Shown here: positions 19,089 to 35,946 of the stretch, one piece after another | Numbering within the stretch: the first letter of the stretch is position 1 | Layout of the letters: each line of letters begins with the position of its first letter | DNA from: an uncultured Acetobacteraceae bacterium | Lineage (GTDB): Bacteria; Pseudomonadota; Alphaproteobacteria; Acetobacterales; Acetobacteraceae | Assembly (NCBI GenBank): GCA_937873225.1 | Contig: CALMVN010000007.1 | Location: 1-49,937 of the forward strand | Direction: 5' to 3' | DNA: 49,937 nt | The notes under the pieces: model-generated | What the model saw: the letters and a program-made list of their open reading frames with translations, nothing else | Database searches by the model: none | Told to the model about the DNA's origin: nothing | Translations under genes and position numbers: made by a program

Positions 19089-19699
19089 GCCAGGCGCTCC
19101 TTCAGGCCTTCGACCCCGGCGCGGGTGATCGCCAGCACGTCGTGGTTGAGGATGTCGTAGACGTTGGCGCCGACGGACGGCAGCACGTCGATCCTGGGGA
19201 TGTTCCGTGCCGCGCGCAGGAAGCCCTCGTCCACCGTCCCGTCGACGATCAACGCCGAGGTCCAGCCGAGCACCTTCAGCTTCGCCGCCAGTTCGGCGGT
19301 CCGCACCAGGCCGGTCGCCTCCTCCAGCACCACCAGCTTGCCGTCGGCCAGCTTCTGCGACAGCGCCGAGATCAGGCCGAGACGGCGCACCTTCTTCGGC
19401 AGGTCGAAGCCGTGGCTGCGCACCACCGGCCCGTGCACCGCGCCGCCGGTGCGGAACTGCGGTGCACGCAACGAGCCCTGGCGGGCGTTGCCGGTGCCCT
19501 TCTGCTTGTACGGCTTGCGCGTGGTGCCCGACACCTCGCCCATGCCCTTCACCTTGTGCGTGCCGGCCCGACGCTTGGCCAGCTGCCACTGCACCACCCG
19601 CGCCATGATGTCGTTGCGCGGCGTGGTGGCGAAGATCTCGTCCGGCAGGCTGGCGGAGCCGGCGCTGTTGTTGTCGAGGGTCCTGATGTCGACGTCCAT
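19085..19699 (-). CDS. rplD: 50S ribosomal protein L4
   Basis: 204 residues. [20 protein letters not shown], the basic tunnel loop [31 protein letters not shown] (about 45-70), and [17 protein letters not shown] at the end. L4 reaches into the exit tunnel and in E. coli represses the S10 operon by attenuation; whether this happens here cannot be seen. Eleven bases separate it from rplC. Confidence 0.97.
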   Translation of the reverse strand: MDVDIRTLDNNSAGSASLPDEIFATTPRNDIMARVVQWQLAKRRAGTHKVKGMGEVSGTTRKPYKQKGTGNARQGSLRAPQFRTGGAVHGPVVRSHGFDLPKKVRRLGLISALSQKLADGKLVVLEEATGLVRTAELAAKLKVLGWTSALIVDGTVDEGFLRAARNIPRIDVLPSVGANVYDILNHDVLAITRAGVEGLKERLA

Positions 19700-19710
19700 T
19701 GCCTTCTTCC

Positions 19711-20391
19711 TCAGCCGGCGGCCACGAGTGCGGCCGGATACGGCGCGTCGGCGTGCCGTGCCTTCTTGATCGCATCGCGGACCAGCACGAAGTCGTTCTT
19801 CGCACCGGGAATCGCGCCGCGGATCATCAGCAGGTTCTTCTCGACATCCACCAGCGCCACCTCAAGGTTGAGCGTGGTGACGCGCTCCTGGCCGAGATGG
19901 CCCGGCATCTTCTTGTTCTTGAAGGTGCGCCCCGGGTCCTGCCGGTTTCCGGTGGACCCCAGCGAACGGTGGCTGACGGACACGCCGTGCGAGGCTTCCA
20001 GGCCGCGGAAGTTCCAGCGCTTCATGCCGCCAGCGAAGCCCTTGCCCTTGCTGGTGCCGGTGACGTCCACCTTCTGCCCCACCACGAAATGCGCGGCGGA
20101 CAGGGTGGCGCCGGACTCCAGCACCGCATCCTCCGAGACCCGGAACTCCACCAGGCGGCGCTTCGGCTCCACCTTCACCCGAGCGAAGTGCCCGCGGTTC
20201 GGCTTGGACACGTTCTTCACCTTGGGCGTGCCGATGCCGAGCTGCACGGCGGTGTAGCCGTCGCGCTCCACCGTACGGGTGTCGACCACCTGCACCGTGT
20301 CGAGATGCAGCACGGTGACCGGCACGTGGGTGCCGTCGTCCCTGAAGATGCGGGACATGCCCAGCTTCCTTGCGATCAATCCGGTTCGCAT
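19711..20391 (-). CDS. rplC: 50S ribosomal protein L3
   Basis: 226 residues from ATG; a GTG codon directly before it could also serve. [40 protein letters not shown], and the loop [20 protein letters not shown] with a Gln at the position methylated by PrmB in E. coli. The C-terminus has an Ala-rich tail. L3 helps initiate large-subunit assembly and approaches the peptidyl-transferase centre. Confidence 0.97.
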   Translation of the reverse strand: MRTGLIARKLGMSRIFRDDGTHVPVTVLHLDTVQVVDTRTVERDGYTAVQLGIGTPKVKNVSKPNRGHFARVKVEPKRRLVEFRVSEDAVLESGATLSAAHFVVGQKVDVTGTSKGKGFAGGMKRWNFRGLEASHGVSVSHRSLGSTGNRQDPGRTFKNKKMPGHLGQERVTTLNLEVALVDVEKNLLMIRGAIPGAKNDFVLVRDAIKKARHADAPYPAALVAAG

Positions 20392-20402
20392 CACACGCGG
20401 CC

Positions 20403-20711
20403 TTACAGCTTGATCTCGACGTCCACGCCGGCGGCGAGGTCGAGCTTCATGAGGGCGTCCACGGTCTGCGGCGTCGGCTCCACGATGTCGAGCAGCCGGC
20501 GATGGGTCCGGATCTCGAACTGCTCGCGGCTCTTCTTGTCCACGTGCGGCGACCGGTTGACGGTGAACTTCTCGATATGCGTCGGCAGCGGGATAGGACC
20601 CCGAACCCGCGCACCCGTACGCTTCGCCGTGTTCACGATCTCCTTGGTGCTGTTGTCCAGCACGCGGTGATCGTACGCCTTCAGGCGAATGCGGATGTTC
20701 TGGTTGTCCAT
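20403..20711 (-). CDS. rpsJ: 30S ribosomal protein S10 / NusE
   Basis: 102 residues. [40 protein letters not shown] and [20 protein letters not shown] are invariant S10 blocks. S10 works in the small-subunit head and as NusE in antitermination. Only 45 bases separate it from tuf, and no promoter was found there, so the S10 block appears to be read from the rpsL transcript. Confidence 0.98.
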   Translation of the reverse strand: MDNQNIRIRLKAYDHRVLDNSTKEIVNTAKRTGARVRGPIPLPTHIEKFTVNRSPHVDKKSREQFEIRTHRRLLDIVEPTPQTVDALMKLDLAAGVDVEIKL

Positions 20712-20756
20712 GGTAACTCAGTCCAACTTAGGTTCGGGGTCGTCCTGTGCTCGCCG

Positions 20757-21947
<1,191 letters not shown>

Positions 21948-22035
21948 CACACTCTCTCCGTTGGCCCGCCGCCCCTGCTCATCGCGGGGTCGCCGGTCGG
22001 TCGGGTTGGAAGGGGTCTAATACTGAGGGCCGCGC

Positions 22036-22512
22036 CTACCAGCGGTAGTGGCTGAAGGCCTTGTTGGCTTCCGCCATCCGGTGCGTGTCTTCGCGCTTCT
22101 TCACCGCAGAGCCGCGGTTGTTCACCGCGTCCAGCAGCTCGTTCGACAGCCGGTCCTGCATGGTGTGCTCGCCGCGCTTGCGCGAGCTGTCGATCAGCCA
22201 GCGGATCGCCAGCGCCTGCCTGCGCTCGGTGCGCACCTCGACCGGGACCTGGTAGGTGGCGCCGCCAACGCGACGCGAGCGCACCTCGACCGCCGGCTTC
22301 ACGTTGTCCAGCGCCTCGTGGAACATGCGCACCGGGTCGGCGGCGGACCCGCCGCGGCGGCGCATCGACTCCAGTGCGCCATAGACGATGCTCTCGGCGG
22401 TCGACTTCTTGCCGTCATACATCAAGGCGTTCATGAAACGCGTGATGACGACGTCACCGAACTTCGGGTCGGGAAGGATCTCGCGCTTCACGGCGCGGCG
22501 GCGACGGCTCAT
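22036..22512 (-). CDS. rpsG: 30S ribosomal protein S7
   Basis: 158 residues. [60 protein letters not shown] and [21 protein letters not shown]7 nucleates the head of the small subunit and in E. coli represses the str operon. Twelve bases after rpsL. The next gene is tuf after 88 bases, instead of the usual fusA. Confidence 0.98.
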   Translation of the reverse strand: MSRRRRAVKREILPDPKFGDVVITRFMNALMYDGKKSTAESIVYGALESMRRRGGSAADPVRMFHEALDNVKPAVEVRSRRVGGATYQVPVEVRTERRQALAIRWLIDSSRKRGEHTMQDRLSNELLDAVNNRGSAVKKREDTHRMAEANKAFSHYRW

Positions 22513-22524
22513 GCGTGATGCTCC

Positions 22525-22896
22525 TTACTTCGGCCGCTTGGCGCCATAGAGCGACCGGCGCTTGCGACGCTTGGCGATGCCCTGGGTGTCGAGCACGCCG
22601 CGCAGGATGTGGTAGCGCACGCCCGGAAGGTCCTTCACGCGGCCGCCACGGATCAGCACCACCGAGTGCTCCTGCAGGTTGTGGCCTTCGCCGGGGATGT
22701 AGCTGACCACCTCGAAGCCGTTGGTCAGGCGCACCTTGGCGACCTTGCGCAGCGCCGAGTTCGGCTTCTTCGGCGTGGTGGTGTAGACGCGGGTGCAGAC
22801 GCCGCGCTTCTGCGGGCAGCCCTGCAGCGCCGGAACCTTGTTGCGCTTGGGCGCGGGCTCGCGTCCCTTGGCGATCAGCTGGTTGATGGTCGGCAT
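22525..22896 (-). CDS. rpsL: 30S ribosomal protein S12
   Basis: 123 residues, the standard length. [40 protein letters not shown] (Lys43 intact) and [18 protein letters not shown] (Lys88 intact), so none of the classic streptomycin-resistance changes is present. S12 shapes the decoding centre. The ATG at 22896 is preceded by GGGAAGGG; in-frame sequence upstream has no homology. First gene of the str block, behind a leader of about 215 bases. Confidence 0.98.
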   Translation of the reverse strand: MPTINQLIAKGREPAPKRNKVPALQGCPQKRGVCTRVYTTTPKKPNSALRKVAKVRLTNGFEVVSYIPGEGHNLQEHSVVLIRGGRVKDLPGVRYHILRGVLDTQGIAKRRKRRSLYGAKRPK

Positions 22897-22968
22897 ACGC
22901 CCTTCCCAATCCTCGACAGTCGATGGGCCACCCTTCCCATCGAGAGGACCGAACCCGCCATCCACAAC

Positions 22969-23047
22969 AAAAAGCCGCCTGGGCGGGAGCATCCCGTCCG
23001 CGGTGTTCTGACCACATGCGGCCTTGGTCCCCTGTAGCAACGGGGAC
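22969..23047 (-). other. Structured 5' leader of rpsL
   Basis: Between the rpsL promoter and start codon two stem-loops can be drawn. One is GTCCCC (23027-23032) with GGGGAC (23042-23047) and a nine-base loop. The other is a short GC stem (about 22974-22986, CCGCCCAGGCGG) that on the minus strand runs straight into TTTTT. The second resembles a weak attenuator. Function is inferred only. Confidence 0.35.
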
Positions 23048-23117
23048 GGCGCCGCACGCGAGGTGCTGCATCTGGCGGCTTCCGACCGTCTCGGGACGGG
23101 GCTAGCCGAGGGGCGGA

Positions 23118-23146
23118 TAACTACGAGTGCGGAGACCCCAAGTCAA
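23118..23146 (-). promoter_or_regulatory. Probable promoter for the rpsL-led operon
   Basis: On the minus strand TTGACT (23141-23146), the same -35 box as the rpsM promoter, is followed after 17 bases by TAGTTA (23118-23123), a poor -10 match. It lies between the rpoC terminator and rpsL, where a promoter for the long str-S10-spc transcript is needed. Supported by position and -35 more than by the -10. Confidence 0.45.
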
Positions 23147-23233
23147 GCATGTGCACCCGCCTGCGTGACGATTCGGAGCGCTCCCGCCGCAGGGCGGGTA
23201 TTCCGTGCTGCGCTGCCCGTGCCGGGCAAGAAG

Positions 23234-23263
23234 AAGGCCGGCCAGGTTACCCCGGCCGGCCTT
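23234..23263 (-). terminator. Terminator after rpoC
   Basis: AAGGCCGGCC (23234-23243) and GGCCGGCCTT (23254-23263) form a perfect ten-base stem with a ten-base loop, followed on the minus strand by CTTCTTG. It lies 32 bases past the rpoC stop and separates the rif and str transcription units. Confidence 0.75.
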
Positions 23264-23295
23264 GATGGTGACAATCCCGCAGGGTGGGAGGCGGC

Positions 23296-27492
<4,197 letters not shown>

Positions 27493-27565
27493 GCGCCGAA
27501 ACCCTTCACGAAGGGAGGCCGACCGCACGAAGCGACCGGCAAACCGTTGAATACATCCGAGAAGA

Positions 27566-27669
27566 CCAGGGCTCTGCCCTGGACCCGCTCAAGGCTCGCC
27601 TTGAGAATCCTCTTATCGATCGGTTTCCAAAGGCGAGCCTTTGGCGGGTTCCAAGGGCAGAGCCCTTGG
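27566..27669. repeat. Inverted pair of REP-like repeats between rpoB and rpoC
   Basis: Two copies of the unit seen at 749-796 face each other: 27566-27610 (CCAGGGCTCTGCCCTGG followed by a CAAGGCTCGCCTTG palindrome) and 27622-27669 (its reverse complement form, with CCAAAGGCGAGCCTTTGG and CCAAGGGCAGAGCCCTTGG). An 11-base spacer separates them. The arms can pair along almost their whole length, and each arm also folds on itself, as in bacterial BIME elements. In the rpoBC mRNA this would be a very stable structure. No T-run follows, so it is not a simple terminator. Confidence 0.8.
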
Positions 27670-27679
27670 CCTTGCGTCC

Positions 27680-31852
<4,173 letters not shown>

Positions 31853-32171
31853 CGTGTGGTCCTGCCCCGTCGCCTGCCGGCTCCGGGTCCTGCGCGGACG
31901 GTGGGGACATGCCATGCTGCGGCAGCCGCACGCGTCCGGCCGAACCCTCGGCCGGAAAAACCGTTCGCAATCCGACCGATACCGGATCGCATGACCATCC
32001 TGCTGCACTGCAGCGCCGCCAGAACGGTCTCAATGCCTCAAGCGCCCGACCCGATCCGGACATGTCCGGAGGATCCAGGCGCCACCACGACCAAGAGGGC
32101 GGGAACCATTCCTGATTCCCACCCCGATGGACTACTCCTCCGGCCGGAGAACCGGCCGCACGACAAGAAGC
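31853..32171 (-). other. rplL-rpoB spacer with two hairpins (attenuator/processing region)
   Basis: 319 bases without a gene, about the same length as the E. coli rplL-rpoB spacer, which holds an attenuator and an RNase III site. On the minus strand a hairpin CGGCCGG-TTCT-CCGGCCG (32141-32158) follows the rplL stop by 13 bases, and a second CCGGCCGA-GGGT-TCGGCCGG (31936-31955) lies about 84 bases before rpoB. Neither is followed by a T-run. The same role as in E. coli is inferred from position only. Confidence 0.5.
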
Positions 32172-32546
32172 CTACTTGATCTCGACAGCGGCACCCTGCT
32201 CTTCCAGCATCTTCTTGAACTTCGCGGCGTCTTCCTTGTTGACGCCTTCCTTCACCGGCTTCGGCGCACCCTCGACCAGGTCCTTGGCCTCCTTCAGGCC
32301 CAGGCCGGTGATGGTGCGCACCTCCTTGATCACGTTGATCTTCTTGTCGCCCGCCTTGGCGAGGATCACCGTGAACTCGGTCTGCTCCTCGACCGGTGCC
32401 GCAGCGGCGGCGACCGGGGCAGCAGCGGCGGCAACCGGTGCCGCAGCGGACACGCCCCACTTCTCCTCGAGGAGCTTGGACAGCTCCGCAGCCTCGAGAA
32501 CGGTGAGAGCGGACAGCTCGTCAACAAGCTTCGTCAGATCGGCCAT
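32172..32546 (-). CDS. rplL: 50S ribosomal protein L7/L12
   Basis: 124 residues. The N-terminal dimer domain ([20 protein letters not shown]) is followed by a flexible Ala/Pro hinge with a visible internal duplication (AAAPVAAA, twice, about 48-65). The C-terminal domain ([38 protein letters not shown]) recruits elongation factors. Forms the ribosomal stalk with L10. Start fixed by homology; a further in-frame Met upstream has none. Confidence 0.98.
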   Translation of the reverse strand: MADLTKLVDELSALTVLEAAELSKLLEEKWGVSAAAPVAAAAAPVAAAAAPVEEQTEFTVILAKAGDKKINVIKEVRTITGLGLKEAKDLVEGAPKPVKEGVNKEDAAKFKKMLEEQGAAVEIK

Positions 32547-32661
32547 GATGTGATGTTCCTGATATAAAGGCTGTGTGGTTCCGTGCAAGCCCGGTTTCCG
32601 GACCCGCGATCACTTTCTCGACTGCCACCCCTGGGGATGGCGGCGTCGCCCCGGGTCCGCC

Positions 32662-33195
32662 TCAGGCGGCCTCTGGCTCCGCCTCCGCGTCCTTCTTGGC
32701 GTAGGCCCCGAAGACCCGCGCAAGCTGTCCCGCCGGCGCCTGCAGCACGCCCGCGATGCGGGTCGCCGGCGTGGCGATGAGCCCCACCAGCTGCGCACGC
32801 AGGACGTCCAGGGACGGCAGCTCGGCCAGCGCCCGGACACCATCCGCATTCAGCGTCTGGGTCCCGAGCGCACCGCCGAGGATGACGAGCTTGTCGTTGG
32901 TCTTGGCGAACTCGACCGCCACCTTGGCCACCGCCACCGGGTCGTGCGCCCACGCGAGCGCGGTCGGTCCCTTCAGCATTGGCACGATGCCGTCGAATCG
33001 GGTCCCATCCAGGGCGAGCGTGGCCAGCCGGTTCTTCGCGACCTTGAACGTCGCTCCCGCGGCGCGCATCCGGCTCCGCAGCCCCGTCACCTGCGCCACC
33101 GTCATCCCGTCATTGCGGGTGACGACGACCATGGACGTGTCTGCGAACACGGCGGCGAGCGAGGCGACGAACGCGTGCTTCTCCGTACGGTCCAA
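32662..33195 (-). CDS. rplJ: 50S ribosomal protein L10
   Basis: 177 residues from a TTG start ([20 protein letters not shown]) with GGAG seven bases upstream; upstream in-frame sequence shows no homology and no better start. [36 protein letters not shown] and [18 protein letters not shown] make up the rRNA-binding domain, with a C-terminal helix that carries L7/L12 dimers and an acidic Ala tail. L10 with L12 represses its own mRNA in E. coli; the 280-base leader here would allow that. Confidence 0.96.
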   Translation of the reverse strand: MDRTEKHAFVASLAAVFADTSMVVVTRNDGMTVAQVTGLRSRMRAAGATFKVAKNRLATLALDGTRFDGIVPMLKGPTALAWAHDPVAVAKVAVEFAKTNDKLVILGGALGTQTLNADGVRALAELPSLDVLRAQLVGLIATPATRIAGVLQAPAGQLARVFGAYAKKDAEAEPEAA

Positions 33196-33475
33196 ATCCC
33201 GTCTCCGTCGTGGCCCGCCAGGCGAACGCCTGGAGGGCCGGGTTGCCCATGGACCGGCACGCGCGAACGCCTGCCGATCCGGTTCGCCTGTCCGCAAGGA
33301 AGAAGTCGGAACCACCAGCGAACTGGCGTCTCCCGTCTTTCGCGCGCCGACCCGGAGGGATCGATTAAGGCCGCATCCCCGAAGGGGTGCCGCCGCGAGC
33401 GGTCTTGGACAGGTCCGGAAGAACGGCCCGGAGGCCGCTCCCCTGCTCGCCGGCGCCGGAGCGCCGGCGCATTCT
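33196..33475 (-). promoter_or_regulatory. rplJ leader region (candidate L10 autoregulatory leader)
   Basis: 280 bases between rplA and rplJ hold no gene. On the minus strand, a perfect eight-base GC stem (GCCGGCGC at 33449-33456 with GCGCCGGC at 33461-33468) follows rplA. A stem with a TTCG loop (33373-33390, CCCCTTCGGGG core) lies in the middle, and GCGAAAGACGGGAGACG lies near 33330. Position and length match the L10 leader of rplJL operons, but the conserved kink-turn could not be proven by eye. Confidence 0.5.
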
Positions 33476-34171
33476 TCAGGACGCGGTAAAGGAGGACACG
33501 TCCACCTTCACGCCGGGCCCCATGGTCGAGGACAGCGCCGCCCGCTGCAGGTAGGTGCCCTTGGCGCCGGTCGGCTTGGCCTTCTGGATCGCGTCCACCA
33601 GCGCGCGGATGTTCTGCGCCAGCTTGGCCGGCTCGAACGACGCCTTGCCGATCCCGGCATGGATGATCCCGGCCTTCTCGGCGCGGAACTCCACCTGCCC
33701 GGACTTGGCAGCGCTCACCGCGCCCTTCACGTCCATGGTCACGGTGCCGAGCTTCGGGTTCGGCATCAGCCCGCGCGGCCCCAGGATCTTCCCCAGCCGC
33801 CCGACCAGCGCCATCATGTCCGGCGTGGCGATGCAGCGGTCGAAGCCGATCTCGCCCGCCTGCACCTTCTCCGCCAGGTCGTCTGCGCCCACCACGTCGG
33901 CGCCCGCGTCCAGCGCTTCCTGCGCCTTCGGCCCGCGCGCGAACACCCCCACCCGCAGCGTCTTGCCGGTGCCGTTCGGCAGGCTCAGCAGCCCGCGCAC
34001 CATCTGGTCGGCATGGCGCGGGTCGATGCCCAGCCCCAGCGACAGCTCCACCGTCTCGTCGAACTTGGCCGTGGCGTTGGTCTTCACCAGCGCGATCGCC
34101 TCGTCCAGGCTATAGGCCTTGTTGTGCTCGACCTTCGCCTCGGCCGCGGTCAGCCGCTTGTTCTTCGCCAT
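33476..34171 (-). CDS. rplA: 50S ribosomal protein L1
   Basis: 231 residues. [54 protein letters not shown] and [12 protein letters not shown] are L1 signatures. L1 forms the mobile stalk at the E site and can repress the L11 operon by binding its mRNA. Four bases separate it from rplK. Confidence 0.98.
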   Translation of the reverse strand: MAKNKRLTAAEAKVEHNKAYSLDEAIALVKTNATAKFDETVELSLGLGIDPRHADQMVRGLLSLPNGTGKTLRVGVFARGPKAQEALDAGADVVGADDLAEKVQAGEIGFDRCIATPDMMALVGRLGKILGPRGLMPNPKLGTVTMDVKGAVSAAKSGQVEFRAEKAGIIHAGIGKASFEPAKLAQNIRALVDAIQKAKPTGAKGTYLQRAALSSTMGPGVKVDVSSFTAS

Positions 34172-34175
34172 CGGA

Positions 34176-34610
34176 TCAGCCCTCCACCACGGTGAGACCC
34201 ATCGAGCGCGCCGAGCCCGCCAGCATGCGAACCGCCCCCTCGATGTCGTTGGCGTTCATGTCCTTCATCTTGATCTCGGCGATCTCGCGCAACTGGGTGG
34301 TGGTCACCCGGCCGGCCGCCGCCCCCTTGCCCACCGTGGCCGAGCCCTTGGACACCTTGGCCGCGCGGAGCAGGAAGTGGGTGTTCGGCGGCGTCTTGGT
34401 GATGAAGGTGAAGGTGCGGTCGGCAAACGCGGTGATCACCACCGGCGTCGGCGTGCCGGGCTCCAGCCCCTGCGTCGCCGCGTTGAACTCCTTGACGAAC
34501 TGCATGATGTTCAGCCCGCGCTGCCCGAGCGCCGGGCCCACCGGCGGCGACGGGTTCGCCTTGCCGGCGGGGATCTGCAACTTGATGTAGCCGACGATCT
34601 TCTTGGCCAT
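34176..34610 (-). CDS. rplK: 50S ribosomal protein L11
   Basis: 144 residues. [40 protein letters not shown], and C-terminal [32 protein letters not shown]11 forms the GTPase-associated centre with helix 43-44 of 23S rRNA and is needed for RelA sensing. AAGGAG lies 8 bases before the ATG. First gene of the rif block here; secE and nusG, normally just upstream, are missing. Confidence 0.98.
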   Translation of the reverse strand: MAKKIVGYIKLQIPAGKANPSPPVGPALGQRGLNIMQFVKEFNAATQGLEPGTPTPVVITAFADRTFTFITKTPPNTHFLLRAAKVSKGSATVGKGAAAGRVTTTQLREIAEIKMKDMNANDIEGAVRMLAGSARSMGLTVVEG

Positions 34611-34708
34611 ATCCTGGGCTCCTTGTGACGCCAGGACCGCGGTACGGACGACCGACCCGCCGGCATGTGCCGGCAGGAGGTCTCCCGCGTTCCGGAGAGG
34701 GAGGCGGG

Positions 34709-34737
34709 CCTTTAGACCACCCTCCGGCGCTTGGCAA
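34709..34737 (-). promoter_or_regulatory. Probable promoter for rplK-rplA-rplJ-rplL-rpoBC
   Basis: TTGCCA (34732-34737) and TAAAGG (34709-34714) on the minus strand, 17 bases apart; the -35 matches five of six. It lies 100 bases upstream of rplK and within 35 bases of the end of the preceding gene, the only space where a promoter for the block could be. The -10 is weak. Confidence 0.45.
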
Positions 34738-34769
34738 CCCTCCTCCCCGTGCCGCCGTCGGCGCGGCCC

Positions 34770-35804
34770 TCAGGTCCGTTGCATCGCGTAGTAGGCGGCG
34801 AAGAACAGCGCCAGGGACAGCAGGTAGAGCAGGGTGATCCACGCGGCGTCCACCGACAGGCGGCCGCCGGCGAGGTGAAGGCCGTCCTGCATCGGCGTCG
34901 TGCCGCGCAGGATCACGATGCCGAGCGTGGCGAGGATCACCAGGTGGCCGAACACGTCGAGCCGACCGAAGGCCGGCATGGCGGCAATGAAGATGGCGGC
35001 GTATCCCGCGCCGCCGAGGCGGAGCAGGCCGCGTCCGGTCACCAGGTAGAACGCCAGCGTGAACTCGACGAAGCCGGCGATGACCACCACGGCGGACACC
35101 GGCAGCCCCATGGCGATGCTCGGGTGCGTGGCGACCACCGCCTCGGTCCACTGCGGATAGAGGAACTTCTCGATCGCCGTCCAGGCCAGGCTGAAGGCGA
35201 GGCCACCGGTCAGCAGCGGCTCGCGCAGCCGGAACAGCGCCGCCCAGCGGATGGAGAGGGAGGCCAGATAAGCGGCCAGGCAGGGCATGAAGACGTAGTC
35301 GGTCAGGTGGAACAGGCCGTACTGGCGGATCGCGTCGAGGTAGAGGACCAGGACCCCGAGACCCGACAGGATGCAGGTCCGCCGCCAGACCAGGCACAGG
35401 GCGATCAGGAACTGCATCACCGCGACCCACGGCATGTGGGTCCGCAGCTCCGGCGTCAGGATCATCCTGCCGGCCGCCGAGGCGCACACGAAGTAGGCGC
35501 CGGCGGCGGCGCGCACCAGGCGCTGCTCGGTCGCGTCGCAGGACCGGCCGCTGCTGAGGAGCCTCGGCCAGACGCGCGCGATCCAGCCATCGAGCAGGAA
35601 GCCCAGCAGCACCAGCAGGGTGAAGACCGCGAGGACGTCCAGGAAACGCGCCGAGAGCACCGCCCGAAGCGCCACAGGCGCATCGTGGACGTTCGTGGTC
35701 GTGAACCACTTCACGTGGGCCTCGGCGTCCGGCGCCCTGCCGAGGACGGAAAGGACCACGAAGGTGATGGCCGCCGGACGCCGTCGGCCACGCGCGTCGG
35801 TCAT
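34770..35804 (-). CDS. Polytopic membrane protein of unknown function with HVKWF N-terminus
   Basis: 344 residues, about nine or ten hydrophobic helices. A signal-like segment (AAITFVVLSVLGRAPDAEA) ends just before HVKWFTTTNVHDAPV, so cleavage would leave His as residue 1. The segment before helix 2 would then face the periplasm. Later stretches (YGLFHLTDYVFMPCLAAYLA, LAWTAIEKFLYPQWTEAVVA) hold several His and Glu near helix ends. The central part faintly recalls DoxX-type proteins, but no family can be named with confidence. Stands alone on the minus strand between the rplK promoter and the efflux operon. Confidence 0.7.
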   Translation of the reverse strand: MTDARGRRRPAAITFVVLSVLGRAPDAEAHVKWFTTTNVHDAPVALRAVLSARFLDVLAVFTLLVLLGFLLDGWIARVWPRLLSSGRSCDATEQRLVRAAAGAYFVCASAAGRMILTPELRTHMPWVAVMQFLIALCLVWRRTCILSGLGVLVLYLDAIRQYGLFHLTDYVFMPCLAAYLASLSIRWAALFRLREPLLTGGLAFSLAWTAIEKFLYPQWTEAVVATHPSIAMGLPVSAVVVIAGFVEFTLAFYLVTGRGLLRLGGAGYAAIFIAAMPAFGRLDVFGHLVILATLGIVILRGTTPMQDGLHLAGGRLSVDAAWITLLYLLSLALFFAAYYAMQRT

Positions 35805-35946
35805 GGCGCCGCCTGCATCGCGATGTCGTCCCCGTCCTGCTGGAAGGTCTACTCGCGGATGCCGCCGTTGGATGCGGCGGAGGCCTGCACGATCGGTCGA
35901 GCGGATCCCGACGCGACCCTCCGGGGCGCCTTTCCGGGCGGCGTTC

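Noticed and set aside
27566-27669. rpoB-rpoC inverted repeat as a plain rho-independent terminator
   Set aside because: No T-run follows on either strand and it would cut rpoC from its promoter; better described as a REP/BIME-like pair.
31936-31955. Eight-base hairpin near a TTTTT run read as a terminator before rpoB
   Set aside because: On the minus strand the T-run precedes the hairpin, and on the plus strand an A-run follows it, so it cannot be an intrinsic terminator on either strand.
35805-35946. Possible small gene between the efflux channel and the HVKWF membrane protein
   Set aside because: No start with a ribosome-binding site and no protein-like sequence; only GC-rich short palindromes are present.
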